From: Isoetes taiwanensis
Taxonomy: Eukaryota > Streptophyta > Lycopodiopsida > Isoetales > Isoetaceae
NCBI GenBank assembly: GCA_021234155.1
Contig: JAJEKV010000047.1
Coordinates: 1,230,494 to 1,294,493 of the forward strand
Reading direction: 5' to 3'
Length of the DNA: 64,000 nt
Shown: positions 22,146 to 33,949 of the stretch, piece by piece
Numbering within the stretch: the first letter of the stretch is position 1
Layout: each line of letters begins with the position of its first letter
The notes under the pieces: model-generated
Seen by the model: only the letters and a program-made list of their open reading frames with translations
Database searches by the model: none
What the model was told of the DNA's origin: nothing
Position numbers and translations under genes: made by a program

Positions 22146-22860
22146 CCCTCCTTTTGCCCCAACCCTGCCCTTCTGCTAGTTAGATCTTTTGCACGACAAC
22201 CTAAGTGTTTATTTACCTTCGGGGTCCTTGCCAAAAGTAAATAAAAAGAACCAGTGTAAGGAGATGGCACATATGGGTAGTCTGAAAAAAACCAGTGTAA
22301 GCACACAACACATAAGGATAATCTAAGACTGTAGATAGCAAAAAAACACATATTCCAGTTACATCTAGTTTCACAGATGTTCCAATCTAACCAAAACAGA
22401 GCAGCCAAAAGCTACAACGGAATAAATGGTAAACTCTTCCTTTGTCTTTACAATTTATATGCACAAACTTGAACCAGTTCTCCATAAGCTGGTTGTGCAT
22501 TTCCCAAATTATGTTCTTCATCATAAGGAATGTTTCACAACATTTTTCAATTTATTTCTTTTGTAATATGATGGCTTGCTTATTATCCTATGCTTTGAGA
22601 ATTTTCCATCTAAAATCTTTACATCATCAAGACCAGGTGTCCACCTATTGTGTAAAGAAGTTCTACAGCATAATTTATGCTCCTCTTGACATGCAATTGG
22701 CCATTCAAAACCAAAATGACATGCAATATCAATTTCTCTGATCTGCTGGTAGAAGGTCCCGAGGAGACCAAGCTATCATTTTAAGGAAAAGCATAAACAG
22801 TTGCCCAAAATTGGGCACTAGGGCACTAATGGTCCAAGCATATGTCGTGCATCAATGCAA
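22146..22860. other. No confident gene
   Basis: A 105-codon - strand frame (22408-22091) spans the tandem duplication and is not protein-like. A 99-codon + strand frame (22442-22741) is AT-rich with no domain. Confidence 0.35.
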
Positions 22861-22869
22861 AGCATACCT

Positions 22870-24100
22870 CTGGGTCATCGTGCAAGCACTCTGCAAATAT
22901 TAATATTGTGATGCCCTTTATATTCATGATGGACTGCCACAGATATACATTTGGTTTTTCAGCTATATTCAACATTCCTATGACAGACTGATGTTTATCC
23001 TAGGCTAGGCTCAAGCAGAAACAATCAATATCCTTAGAAGATGAGATCCCCGTGATGTTTAATCGCTCGTGTTCATCTGCAACCACGTGGCGTCATCCTT
23101 TGGTATGTTGATTATAAGAGATTTGATGTGCTTACGCAAAAGTTAACGTTAATTGAATAGTATTAATTTCACATGTCAAATTCCACTTTTCTTTCTTCAG
23201 GTTCAAGGGAAATTTTGAATGAAAGTCCCCACAATTGATGTTTATAATATATAGATCTTTGAGGACAATATTAATTGGAGTTACTAAATGCTAACCAGTA
23301 TAATCAAAGGCAGAACTACTACTATCTTTCTGTCTTGCTCGCTATCTGCAACAGTAGCTGGTGTAGGCTGAAATGACATATTCTAACTGTCAGCTAGTCC
23401 TATAAAATCAATCACACATTCATGTTGCTGTACGATTCGCTTCTCGGACAGAAACAAATAACAGCCCACCGCCCATAATTAGATGCAAAACAATATAAAC
23501 ATACATAACAGGGGTTAGATCATTGTACTTCGCAGCTTCATTCATGTTGTGCATCGTCAAAGAGATTAAAAGTGCTCTCTTCCGACATGTTAAAACGATC
23601 TTTCCAAATGTGATAAGCATGTTAATATGAGCATTTCCAATAACAGCATTTAACTCATGTCCAATGTCAACTCATGTACATATGTACCCCTTTTAGATTT
23701 TTCAAGCTCGAACAATATTCGAAACTGTTGACATAGGATGTTGTTTGGCTTTAACCCTCCTTCATGCATGTGAACACATATTATGGGCAGTCCTAACCAT
23801 AATGTGGAAAAATTGCGTATAGGATGATAGAAATGCGGGATTAATCCTCTCCAATCATTAAAGAGCTATCTTTATGGCCGTTTCCAAGCAAACACGATTA
23901 TCTTGTCAACACATTCAGGTGCTATACATGATAATAGGTCAATAAGTGCAGCAGATAAGTTCAAAACTGAGAGAAAACAGTGACCATGAATATACTTACA
24001 TTGAGTACAGTAAAAGCTGGGATCCGTCCAAAAGGTCCCAGTATTTTGAACCCATAGCCTGCACTCCATGATGAACGGTTAGATTCATAGGATCTGCAAG
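22870..24100 (-). other. Candidate exons of an unidentified - strand gene
   Basis: A possible first exon starts at an ATG near 24090 (MNLTVHHGVQAMGSKYWDLL) and ends at a GTAAGT donor near 24003. It joins, by a CTCTCAG acceptor near 23965, to LNLSAALIDLLSCIAPECVD. A later block near 22940-22868 (SIMNIKGITILIFAECLHDD) ends at a GTATGC donor. Intermediate sequence at 23.4-23.6 kb has competing frames. The phases of the first junction agree. I do not recognise the protein, and the model is tentative. Confidence 0.35.
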
Positions 24101-24212
24101 GGCATCCATTCAATAGCGATTATCATCGATCAGACAACCTACCCATTCTCAGCCGGTTCCGCGATCGGAATGTGCAGATGAGTATAATTTAGGGCAGATC
24201 GTCAATTTTAAC

Positions 24213-24292
24213 AAGGTGCTGCGCACGGAGGGTTGCCCTCCATGGCCGGAGGGTGAAGTGGCTTAAATCATAGTTCAAAGTCATATTTGCAC
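24213..24292 (+). repeat. Two-hairpin dispersed repeat, 5' part only
   Basis: AACAAGGTGCTGCGCACGGA through GGCTTAAATCATAGTTCAAAGTC matches 3770-3835, including the GAGGG-TTG-CCCTC hairpin. The 3' half with the terminal hairpins is missing. Confidence 0.6.
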
Positions 24293-24719
24293 AATCAATT
24301 CAAACTACTACTTCAAGACAATAGAGTACTTGATACTTAACATACGAAATAATGAATCAAAATTGCTATTTTAAAACATTGACATTTTGTGAAAGTGACC
24401 TATTTAGAGTTTGAGCCTATGCCCTGTCGAAGGCAATGATTTGGAGTCCGTGGTTGAGCTCGAACAAGCATTTACCCCGGCTCAACCAATGATCCACGAT
24501 TGAAAAATGCCTTAAACCATAATGTCATGCAAGTTTAAGTCCTGAAGCAGCTCCTACAATTGTCGATATTCTCCCTTAAATTAGAAGTTTCGAAAGTAAG
24601 GAATTACTTAAAATATTTAGCATTTGCATGTTAGGAAAAAGTCCTTTTTTTTTCACGCATCTGTATGCATGTGTCCTACTTCCAATTCTTATTAGGATGA
24701 ACCAATTTGAAGATCCATC

Positions 24720-24885
24720 GTTGTTTCCATAACCAAAGAACTTTGAACCATCTAAAATCATGCACATGCGTGTTTTTCAAATAGATAGACACTCCAGTTA
24801 AAGTTGTTCCCATAACCAAAGACTTAGACCAACTAAGTTCATGCACATCATGTCTTTCAAATAGATAAACATTTCCGTTAAAATT
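24720..24885. repeat. 83-bp imperfect tandem duplication
   Basis: Units at 24720-24802 and 24803-24885 share CCATAACCAAAGA, TCATGCACAT and TTTCAAATAGATA in the same order. Flanking 24300-24719 and 24886-25440 show no gene. Confidence 0.7.
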
Positions 24886-25439
24886 GGCTTTAAAAGATCA
24901 TTGTAAAATGCTTTCAAATTACATGTACAACCAAGATTTCAAGAGCAGGCCATCGCACATATTACAGTTATTCTAAAATTTTGCTACTTAATGATGAATA
25001 ATTGCCACCTAATGTGGCCTTTAGGCCTCCAATTTGTCCTTCCAAGATTAAGGCACAGAGTGCTGAAACTAGCTTGCAATCCTACATGGCATGGCACACC
25101 AATTAAATGTGTCTATATGACAGCAGTATTGCGAACTATTAAACTTGAGCTAATGAGCTTAAACCTGGCTGGAAATTTCTTCAAATGATAAAGCTCATAA
25201 GGAACACTATCAGTGTTCTCAAATTCTTCACGACCATTGATATTACAACAATGTCTACAACAGAGCGAGCAAGATGTCAGATTAATCAACTTTGAATCAT
25301 ATGTATTATATGAAGCTGAACTCATTCATAAGTCTTGTTGCATATGCATGTGCAGAATGAGCAATCTGAGAGGAATTTAGTAACAAAATAGAAGGAACAT
25401 GATTTTGAGGCTGAAAAGTTCGGTTATGAACTTGTTACA

Positions 25440-25750
25440 TGGTTTTTTTTCTTTTAATCTGCTCTTCATTGGCCTCTTTAATTTCCTTAATGAGCTGATC
25501 CACTTCCTGCACAAAGCAACATGGACAAGTCTTATTGTAAGGATATTTTAGCAACCGTGGAAGTGAGAAATATATTTTTATTCCAAAGAATACCACCCTT
25601 AATTTTCAATCTTTCTTCCATCTTTGCAACCTCTTCTTTTGCTTTTTGAAGATCTTGCACGGCATCATCAATAGCAGCTTTTCTTTGCTTTTCAGCTTTT
25701 AGCTTCCTTACAATTTCATCTTTCTCATTAACTATTTGTTTTTTTGGCTT
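25440..25750 (-). CDS. Coiled-coil protein exons, unidentified (possibly pseudogene)
   Basis: On the - strand about 25735-25594 encodes QIVNEKDEIVRKLKAEKQRK and AAIDDAVQDLQKAKEEVAK, and 25505 down to about 25440 encodes EVDQLIKEIKEANEEQIKRK. Both are strongly heptad-like, with alternating K/E and hydrophobic positions typical of a coiled coil. A CAG acceptor precedes the second block. A run of seven A bases near 25740 appears to shift the upstream frame, so the copy may be broken. No family assignment is possible from the coil alone. Confidence 0.5.
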
Positions 25751-25788
25751 CTACATCATCTTTTGAAGGAGGTGTACTACTTTTTTAT

Positions 25789-25808
25789 TCTCTCTCTCTC
25801 TCTCTCTT
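25789..25808. repeat. TC microsatellite
   Basis: A (TC)n run with a break near 25807. Confidence 0.85.
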
Positions 25809-25814
25809 CTCTCA

Positions 25815-27284
25815 GCGTTGGCAAGGATAGTTGTAACTTGAAACATTTCTCCCACTCCTTCACAATCGCTTCTTGTGATAATAGGCGTGTGCACATAATA
25901 AAAGCCATTCAAGTTAAAGAACATGTGGGTTGCAAAAACAACGACATGGCGGATCCGTTGAACTGCCAAAATCGGACATCTCACAAAATACAGACACTGA
26001 TGTATTATATGATGTATTATAATATGTATTGGGCTTGACATGCAAACTATATAAGTGATGTAGATTGGACGAATGAAAATATAGATTTAAACACTTACTG
26101 TGGTTGTATGAGATCGAAGATGAAGTTGCGTAGGTACTCCAACTCAAAATGTGTCTTCGCCATTGGATAGTTTGATGAGTCAACTGCACCAACTGCTATA
26201 ATTTTATCTACTTTCAATTCCTCGCTTCTGCTTGTTGGCAGATTCAGGAGGTTGTTTGTTGGGATTCCCCTTCAACAAGTCCACACCACGCCTAGCCAAG
26301 AGTGGCATGAACCTTCGAGCTCAAGCTAAGTTTCCAAAGAAATAAAAACATCAATAATACTAAATCTAGATGCTTAAAGCCAAGTATTAGTGGTATCTTT
26401 CAAGATGTTAAAGTCACATGGTGTGGTACTCCATAGGGCATGTAGAAGTAGAAGATCAAAAGGAAGAGAAGTACGAGAAGGCTATAAGTAATTGGCACCC
26501 ATGAGTATTGGAGAAGAGTTTTAAAGTTATTTTGGAAGTTTGATCTTGTGCACTTCCAAAGACTAGATAAGTGTAAATGAAGCAGCTTTTGAAGTTAAAG
26601 GGTAAGTCCAGAACCCTAGTGGCTTAATGAACACTCCAGATATCATGAAGCTATGAAGTCTCAAGATGAAGGCAACCTTTTTTACGTTTATTTTGTATTT
26701 GTTTTCCTTTCCATTTTCCTGTTCTTCGAGGCTGATTGCAATGCAGCGTTGGAGTTTAAAAGGTGGTGATTGCCCGCATTTGGCCAAACAGATGTTTGGT
26801 TTGGTAGTGAAAGAAGCAATGTTTACTCCTATCTACATGGCTCCATTCTATCATGTCATAAAATGGGCATCAAATGATACTTGAAGTTGATAAAGAAATG
26901 CCAATTGATTCAAGTAAAGATTAGAGACTGAGGCATGATATCCATTTGGACCTGATTCTAGAGGGGAATGCCATCTTGGTGGCATTACACAAGGGGGAGA
27001 GAAAATTGAATGACCTATATTTGCAAGATGTTTTCAAGACCAAGTCTGCAGAGATAAGCATTTGATAAGCCTTTCAACTGGACAGACGGAAACCACCCAG
27101 AACAGTCATTTTGGAAGACCCTTTAGAGGCATTTGGAACTAGAACTTTATACATACGAACTGGCTTTAAACAAGGGAATCTTCCTGTGTGAGGGACCATA
27201 GAAGCCAACATCTTACGATATGCCTTGCGCAGACTTAATTATGCATGCTTCACACGGGAAATTTTTTAACGTATGGGTTCTTCT
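25815..27284. other. No confident gene
   Basis: The frames at 25736-26192 on both strands overlap and are mutually exclusive. The 72-codon frame at 26666-26884 has a hydrophobic start but no family resemblance that I can name. Confidence 0.35.
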
Positions 27285-27408
27285 GCTTTCATTTCGTAAG
27301 ACTAAATTGAGCATGCTTATCACTGGAAAGTTTGTAAACTAAATCAGCTTTCATTTCGTAAGACTAAATTGAGCATGCTTATCACTAGAAAGTTTGTAAA
27401 CTAAATCA
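27285..27408. repeat. 62-bp tandem duplication
   Basis: Units 27285-27346 and 27347-27408 differ at a single base (G/A). Both begin GCTTTCATTTCGTAAGAC. Partial, more diverged copies lie on both sides (about 27250 and 27420-27520), so this is a small local array. Confidence 0.85.
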
Positions 27409-27849
27409 GGCATGCTTCACACGGGAAGGTTTATAATGTGTGGGTTCTTCCACTTCCATTTCATAAGACTGACTGGAAAGTTTGTGACGTCTGGGTTCTT
27501 CCTATTAACTTAGCTTTCATTTCTTAAGACCTAGTAAAAGCTTCTTGGAGGGTGAGTGTTTGTGTAAATCCTGAGGTACATGCTGCGATAGAAATATAGA
27601 TTGATTCTTGAGATGCCTCAAGCCCATAGTGCTCTAAAAACATCTCAATTACTGTCTCCCATCCGTATTCAGGGTGGTAGCTGATACATGTTGCAACAAG
27701 TGCAGTTTAGAAAATTCAAATTTGTGCATTAAACGCCTGACTAATACATTACTACGTTTTCGTTTACTTTGTGCAACAAATGCCTGAAAACTACATTACT
27801 ACGTTTTAGTTTACTTTCTGCATCCTTAGTTTCTCTTGAACGTTGTTCA

Positions 27850-27948
27850 GGTGTTTGAGTTCAAAGCTTACCCCAAGAATATCTCTGAAAGAAGGATAAT
27901 TATAAATGCCTTTCCCGTATCTGAGATATTTGTGAACAGTCTGTCACC
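27850..27948 (+). other. Isolated exon candidate
   Basis: Between a TTCAG acceptor and a CCA|GTAAGT donor lies a 33-codon open block (VFEFKAYPKNISERRIIINA...). It is protein-like but isolated and unrecognised. Confidence 0.3.
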
Positions 27949-27949
27949 A

Positions 27950-29449
27950 GTAAGTCTCAGTAGCGCCACCCATGTAATAAATCAAGAAGGCCCAGTGAAA
28001 ATTAAGCACATGGGAAATGTGAAACAATAGCTTACATATAAAAGAATTCCCAGCAGATAAACTTCATCTGGGGCGGCCACTAAACCCAATTCCTTGAGTT
28101 CATTAAAGATATGTCCACTGATTGCTATAATACAGGCATCAGAAGAAACTGGCTAAGGAAAAGCTGAAATGCGTTTCACCCTTCTAATGAAGGAGCTTGG
28201 TATGTCAGCTTGGAGCCCATGGATATCCACTGGATGTGTTTCATTGGGATTGCACGCCCTTGTTAGCGGCTCTTCAAGATAAGATTAAATCCATCATGCT
28301 ACTTTTGAGTCATGCTAAAATATAACTCAAGCATTTGGAATGGCGACCTGCTTCTTCCAACCTGCCTTCTTATCACAGGATTATGACCAGCGTAAACTCT
28401 AGTAGTTAAGTTTAGCAAAATGGCAAAATTTTAGCCTTTTAGAGAGAAATCTTGGCTAAAATAAGGTGGAGGAACCATTTTGTAACGTAAAAAAATTGGC
28501 CTGGACACTGTTAACATTTTAGCTGTGTTCACATAATTTAGAATAAGAAAAAATTGGCCGCCTAATATCTGGGTCTTTATTGTCTTAAGAAACAGCCAAA
28601 CAAACGTAAGTATGATAAGGAAAATATGGGATGTTTAGCCAAACACAAGAAAGTGGAAATTGCAAAATTTGCAAACTTTAGCCAAGCAGTAGAAATTTTT
28701 AGGCCTGGGATTAGTCTAGATTAGCCAAACTATTTTTACCATCTAAGAGACGTGACCACATTAAAGTTTACTATGATCATGACCCTAAACACTGGGATGC
28801 ATTTTAATCTGCCACGATCTAACCAGACTATTATCATTCCACAAGGTCTAAAGAACAAGCTTCTGCTATCATACCTGTTCAGGATTAAATATTAGAAGCA
28901 TAAGCACAACAATGCCTGCAATGGCGTCCGAAAAAAGATTCCCGAACGCACTTCTATTTTCCATCCTCCACTCATCACGAAGTTCCAACCTAATAATGTC
29001 ATCATTGAAAAGCTTAGAACATGTGCAAGGGACCCTCGCTACTGAAATAATGCATCTCTAACAAATGAGGACCCTTCTATGTTCACTTAAATACATTTTC
29101 CTTTATCGAAATGCAAATAAAGCTCTGCAGACAAACAATTTTCTGATAGATATTGGCAGCTCCTCTAGGGCTCTTTCCCTTCACTTGGCAAGCCATTATC
29201 GTTATCATCTTCGTACCTATCATGGCCAAAAACAGGAGACTGCAGAGAAGATTTCTGCTATAGTTACTTGGCAATAAATTGGTGGCAGAGATGGCCCTCG
29301 GGCGGAACGACATAGAGGAACGGCCCATTTCTTACTAAAATAAGCTCTACACTAGGGAATGTAATGAAGATGCGACTCTGGATGATTGTATTTCAAGCAG
29401 AAAATAACAACTATAGATTGATATAACATTAGAGTACTGACAGTTTAGA
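27950..29449. other. No confident gene
   Basis: Short frames on both strands at 29065-29328 overlap each other. Nothing else could be supported. Confidence 0.3.
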
Positions 29450-29453
29450 AGTC

Positions 29454-29960
29454 TTAAATGACGTACACTTTTTCATGCAGATGCTCATCCAACTCGTCTC
29501 CAATCAGAGGCGGAGCTTTTCCAATTTCAAAGATACATTTTACCGGTTGCTCTTCCAATTTCAAGGAATGGATTCCCTTACAAGCCGACTCAGATTTCCA
29601 ACCGAGGCACCACCAAAGACCCAAAGGATATAATATTAAAATACACATTGGCAAAGGGAAAAGAAAACGATTTTTCGAGCCGATTTTTGCTTGCCAAATC
29701 TGAAACTATATCCTAGTTGAAGTAAATATGTGCAAAAAAATTAGAAGGAGGCACATTACTTGAAGATTCATAGGACAAGAACCATCATTAACCTCGAAAT
29801 GCGAAAAGAGCCTTTGCTTGCTCAAGCCTTCCCGCTTTCACCCGACCTCCAACAACTCTCTTGCCCACAAAAATGGACCCACAATCTTCCCCACCGATAA
29901 TAGATCTAGTGAGCACAGCCCGGCTAAAACGGAGGCGGCTTCAGAGATTCTGAAATAGCA
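29454..29960 (-). other. Candidate exons of an unidentified - strand gene
   Basis: 29600-29454 reads KLEEQPVKCIFEIGKAPPLI then GDELDEHLHEKVYVI and stop. 29860-29800 reads KRVVGGRVKAGRLEQAKALF. Both are protein-like, but the donor and acceptor positions between them are not certain and I do not recognise the family. The upstream end abuts the dispersed repeat at 29983. Confidence 0.3.
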
Positions 29961-29982
29961 AGGCCATCCATCGCCGCCCGGT

Positions 29983-30150
29983 TAGCCGGTTTCAAAGTCG
30001 CTGCCCAATAACAGCGACCACCGCCAATTTACACCCAATAGGAAGTTTTTAGCAGTCATTAGGATATTCTTGGCATATGCTGGCATATACTTAAAATATG
30101 CTATAAACCCACATAAACGAGGGCTTGCCCCCCTAGGGGCAACCCAAAAA
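29983..30150 (+). repeat. Two-hairpin dispersed repeat
   Basis: It is collinear with 6950-7110. TGGCATAT (30081-30088) pairs with ATATGCTA, with one mismatch relative to the 7.0 kb copy. The terminal hairpin at 30121-30144 is identical to that at 7.1 kb and is followed by AAAAA. Confidence 0.6.
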
Positions 30151-30188
30151 GTAAAAGCAGCTAATTTTCCTGTTGAAACCAGTTACAA

Positions 30189-30207
30189 TGCCCAGCTTTG
30201 CTGGGCA
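30189..30207. repeat. Covarying hairpin, copy 2
   Basis: TGCCCAGC-TTT-GCTGGGCA. Compared with copy 1, the sixth stem base is A instead of G and its partner is T instead of C, so pairing is kept. It lies about 40 bp after the end of the dispersed repeat. Confidence 0.6.
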
Positions 30208-30209
30208 TA

Positions 30210-33200
30210 GGATTATTAATGCGAAGAATCAATGGTCACAAATTGTCTCTTATGACTGCTATATTTAAAATAACAATGCAACTTTTATATCTCCCGATTA
30301 TTCGACCATTACATCACTCAAACAAAAGCCAACTTCTAGAATCTACGTTGTTGTTGGGCAGTTTTTAGCAACTTTCAAGCTAACCTGCACAATTGATACA
30401 CTTATTTGATGTTTTAATATATTTGTGAATCCCTTTTTTTTGAGCAAAACATAAGTCATTTGTGAGGCATTTAGCAATTGCATATTGTCCATTGCTCTTT
30501 CCAATTTTTTACAAAGATCATTTATCTCCATGATTTTAACGACGCAAAATATTTAATTGCAATATTGAAACTGCAAGGTCTTTGTGGCAAGATCTTTCTT
30601 CCTTTAAGTGGTTTGATGGCTTGCACTATAATGCAAATAGAAGCAGGTTATGTTCGATTACTTCCCATTCTTTCTCAACCATTTTTTCTCATTGACTGCA
30701 TTATTACAGTGCAAGGCTCAATGCAATGCTAATAGTGATTGTCCGAGATACTTCCACAAAAACGGCTAGGTATTGCACTACAAATAGTGATTGTTGTAGA
30801 TACTTTCACAAACAAAGCTAACTAAAGAAGGATCCTCGACTTCCAAACCCAAAGCAAGCTCATTGATCTTAAATAGACCCAAAAGAGACTGGATATCACA
30901 CACTGCGTGAGCTCCATCTCAATCTTTTTTCATTTTTTTATATGCAAAAACCAAGGTGAGCTTTGCCTTTTCGCAATCTAGAAATAAAGACATGTAGGCT
31001 CCTGCATGCGCACGATATACTTGCTCCATTGTGTATTTTGTTGTGGAAGGGTTTCTTCCATGTGATCTGCAAAATAGGCCATATCTTTACTCTCTAACAT
31101 GTCTATGATGAGGCAAAAGGAGCTTCCTCTTTGGAATCCAGGCTAGAGTACCTCAACTCATTTCCAATATGCCCCATTGGGATGGTTTTGGTTCGCAGTT
31201 TTCCATATTCAACTCTTACCCATATGTCAAACACATAATTGGTGCCTAAATCTTTTCGTACTAAGATGGCCTCTTCATGTAAAGCTAAATGGCCTCTTTA
31301 GTAAAGTTAGAAAGTTACTGCCACTTTTATGCTAGAGAACATAATGAGATGTTATGGGCAAATAAATAGTAAATTTAGAGCATAGTGGCCATAATATTAC
31401 TTTCTTATAAGACCACAAGTTGAAAAAGTATCCTTTAGACATTTTTTTGCAAGAGCAGCTTTCAACCTCACAATTAGTCCATCATTGCAAGTTGGTTCTC
31501 CAAGTGCTATAACATTTTGACAGGATATTTACCTCCTTAGATCTGAGCAAATCTGTATCTGCTTCTTTCTTTGCTTTATGCAGGAGATTGATGTTACTTG
31601 CTGCATGTCTAAATCTATTAAATTAAAAGCAAAGCTCTAGTACAAATCATGATGTACCTTTGTTGTCTGTAGCTCGAGGCAAATATGAATTCGCTTCCTT
31701 CTATGCTTTATTTGGATTGGCGAATTCATTTAGACCAATAAGATGTAAGCTTAGAACAATCAAGAATGCATTTGATAAAGCTTACGACATTGATTAGATC
31801 ATGCTCAAATACAGATCAGTTATTCCAAGAAGTGTATAAAGAAGTGCAGCCGAGATGATGAAATGCTTTCTGCAACATGGTTATGCAGCCATATCCGCTG
31901 CGTTAACTACAACAAAATGCTTAGGGTTAACACATGGCCTAAAACAACAACAGCATTTTTAAGGTTTGCATACCAAAATCATGTAAACCCTGCCTTAGAA
32001 CTTCCTCCAAAGCATAAGATTAATGCAGTAGATATGGTCCGCTGCTAGGAAAAAACTTTAAGCCATTGTTATTATCGCTGTTATCTGTATAAGTAAGTGA
32101 CTGTCCAAAAGGCTCAATATTCCACCGCAGACCTTAGAAAGCTCTTTTTCCAATGCTGATCAAGATTGATGGTATCTTCTGGAGCTATCATCTCTAACTG
32201 ATGCAGAGTCTGTTAAACAATACTGAAGACTTATCAAGAAGTTCCCATAAAATTTCAAAGATGGAAACCCTCTGTGGATTTAGATATCTTGCTTCGAAAG
32301 ATCAAATTCGCAAGGCATACATACAAGGCTACACTGCTCGAAATGGCTGCAGAATGAGCTCAAACATGAACCCCTAAGTTTCAAGAAACAACTAACACAG
32401 ATCCGTCGATGCTAATGCATGATGCCTTTGTTTCAGATTATATGATGATGTTAAGTTTTGAGTGAATAGTTTTTGTCTGTTTTTTTTTTTTTATAAAATC
32501 CAAGTGAAAAAATCCGTCTGTTTCTTTCTGAAAGCCAGTTTCTCACAAGGGTTACCTTGACAGAAATTCCTTGTATAGATCCTGTGTAAACAAAATGATT
32601 TCAATATATATCTGTTGAATATGTCAGCATTTTGCCTGTCTGTCTATGCATTTGCATGCAAATAGAGCCGTCTTGCATTCTTCCATAATCTTATCTAGAA
32701 CCGAAATTTCCTGTGTTAGATGAGAAGTATTACCTGTCAGTAGAGTTCGAAGAAAGTTTAAGGGCAACTAAAGCAAGATTCAGAAGCCAGAATCATCAAG
32801 TCGCATCAAATTGGCCTGTTGCCAAGAATCGAAGCCATAAATAATTCCGGCCTGTTCTTGCCAGAAAACCCCCTTTGCTTGAAGATTGAACCTGGAAAAT
32901 CAAAAGGAGGAGGGATTCGATTATATTAGGCCATTGCCGATCTGCCATAGGATTCTGATCAATGCTTATGCACTTGGAAGGAATCCCAAAATCTGGAAAT
33001 TCTTGAATTCAAAGTGTGAGATTTGCGGAGGATCATAATGATCTGTTTGATCCAAAACTAAGAATTGTCCCGTTTGCAATGAAAACTTCAATCGTTAATG
33101 TTATAACCGTGTCACACTAGACAGTTAATTGCAATTTTAAAAAATTCTAGAAATGTAGTTGCTATGCTACATGGATGGAATGACGTAACATGTCCAGACA

Positions 33201-33710
33201 CCTCTCTGTTGGCCACAAATTTGTCACTGTACCCTAAAACTATTTCTCCTAACTCATTATGTTCCCAAGTAAATAATTACCCTTCATGGGTTTACACAAA
33301 TGCTAAGACACCCACCTCTTATTAATAAAAACATCGAATAAATGCTTCCACATATATCTACATGACATTCATAGCATTATACAATGTCTTTAAGCCCAAC
33401 AACACCAGTCATCCATGACTAATATAAGTAGATTTTTTCCATTCCAAATTCATAGTCTAGAAATGACTTTTTTCCATTGTGTTAATCTGCAGTTTCAAGC
33501 TACTACATTGTAACAGCCAACATATGTGTGTGTGTGTGTGTTGATTATCAAGAGAACAAAGGAGTTACATGGAAGGCTTGAAATCTGCAAGGCTATTGTG
33601 GGGCATTTTTGTGCATTGCTCCTTCCATTTCTCTCTTCCTTCACACTCAAATATAGCTATATATTGTACAAATGCCTACACATTGTACAAATGCCTGCAT
33701 AACTTTGTAT
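30210..33710. other. 3.5-kb stretch without a confident gene
   Basis: A 62-codon - strand frame (30531-30343, starting MEINDLCKKLERAMDNM) is helical and could be an exon, but has no splice context. The 61-codon frame at 31863-32048 is not recognisable. A (TG)n microsatellite occupies about 33525-33541 and a T-run lies at about 32480-32492. Confidence 0.35.
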
Positions 33711-33713
33711 TTA

Positions 33714-33732
33714 TGCCCGGCAATGTCGGGCA
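33714..33732. repeat. Covarying hairpin, copy 3
   Basis: TGCCCGGC-AAT-GTCGGGCA: an 8-bp stem with one G-T wobble and a 3-nt loop, followed by CCGTTACTAGTT. Confidence 0.6.
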
Positions 33733-33949
33733 CCCGTTACTAGTTCTATTTGTGCAGGTTTGTTGCATTGTGCGAAGAAGAAAAAATTTGAAAAATATAT
33801 GTGGAAGATGGTTGTGTGTTTGGAAGGGGAAAAAAGTGTTGTGTGCTTGGAAACAAAACAGATTTTGATGTTTCATTGGTTTTTGTTGGTTGCATGAGAA
33901 AAGTACTTGGGAAAAAAAAGGAGGCAAAATGGTTGTATGTCTCAGCAGA

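Noticed and set aside
22091-22408. 105-codon frame with cysteines and aromatic residues
   Set aside because: It runs across the tandem duplication and its composition follows the repeat, not a protein.
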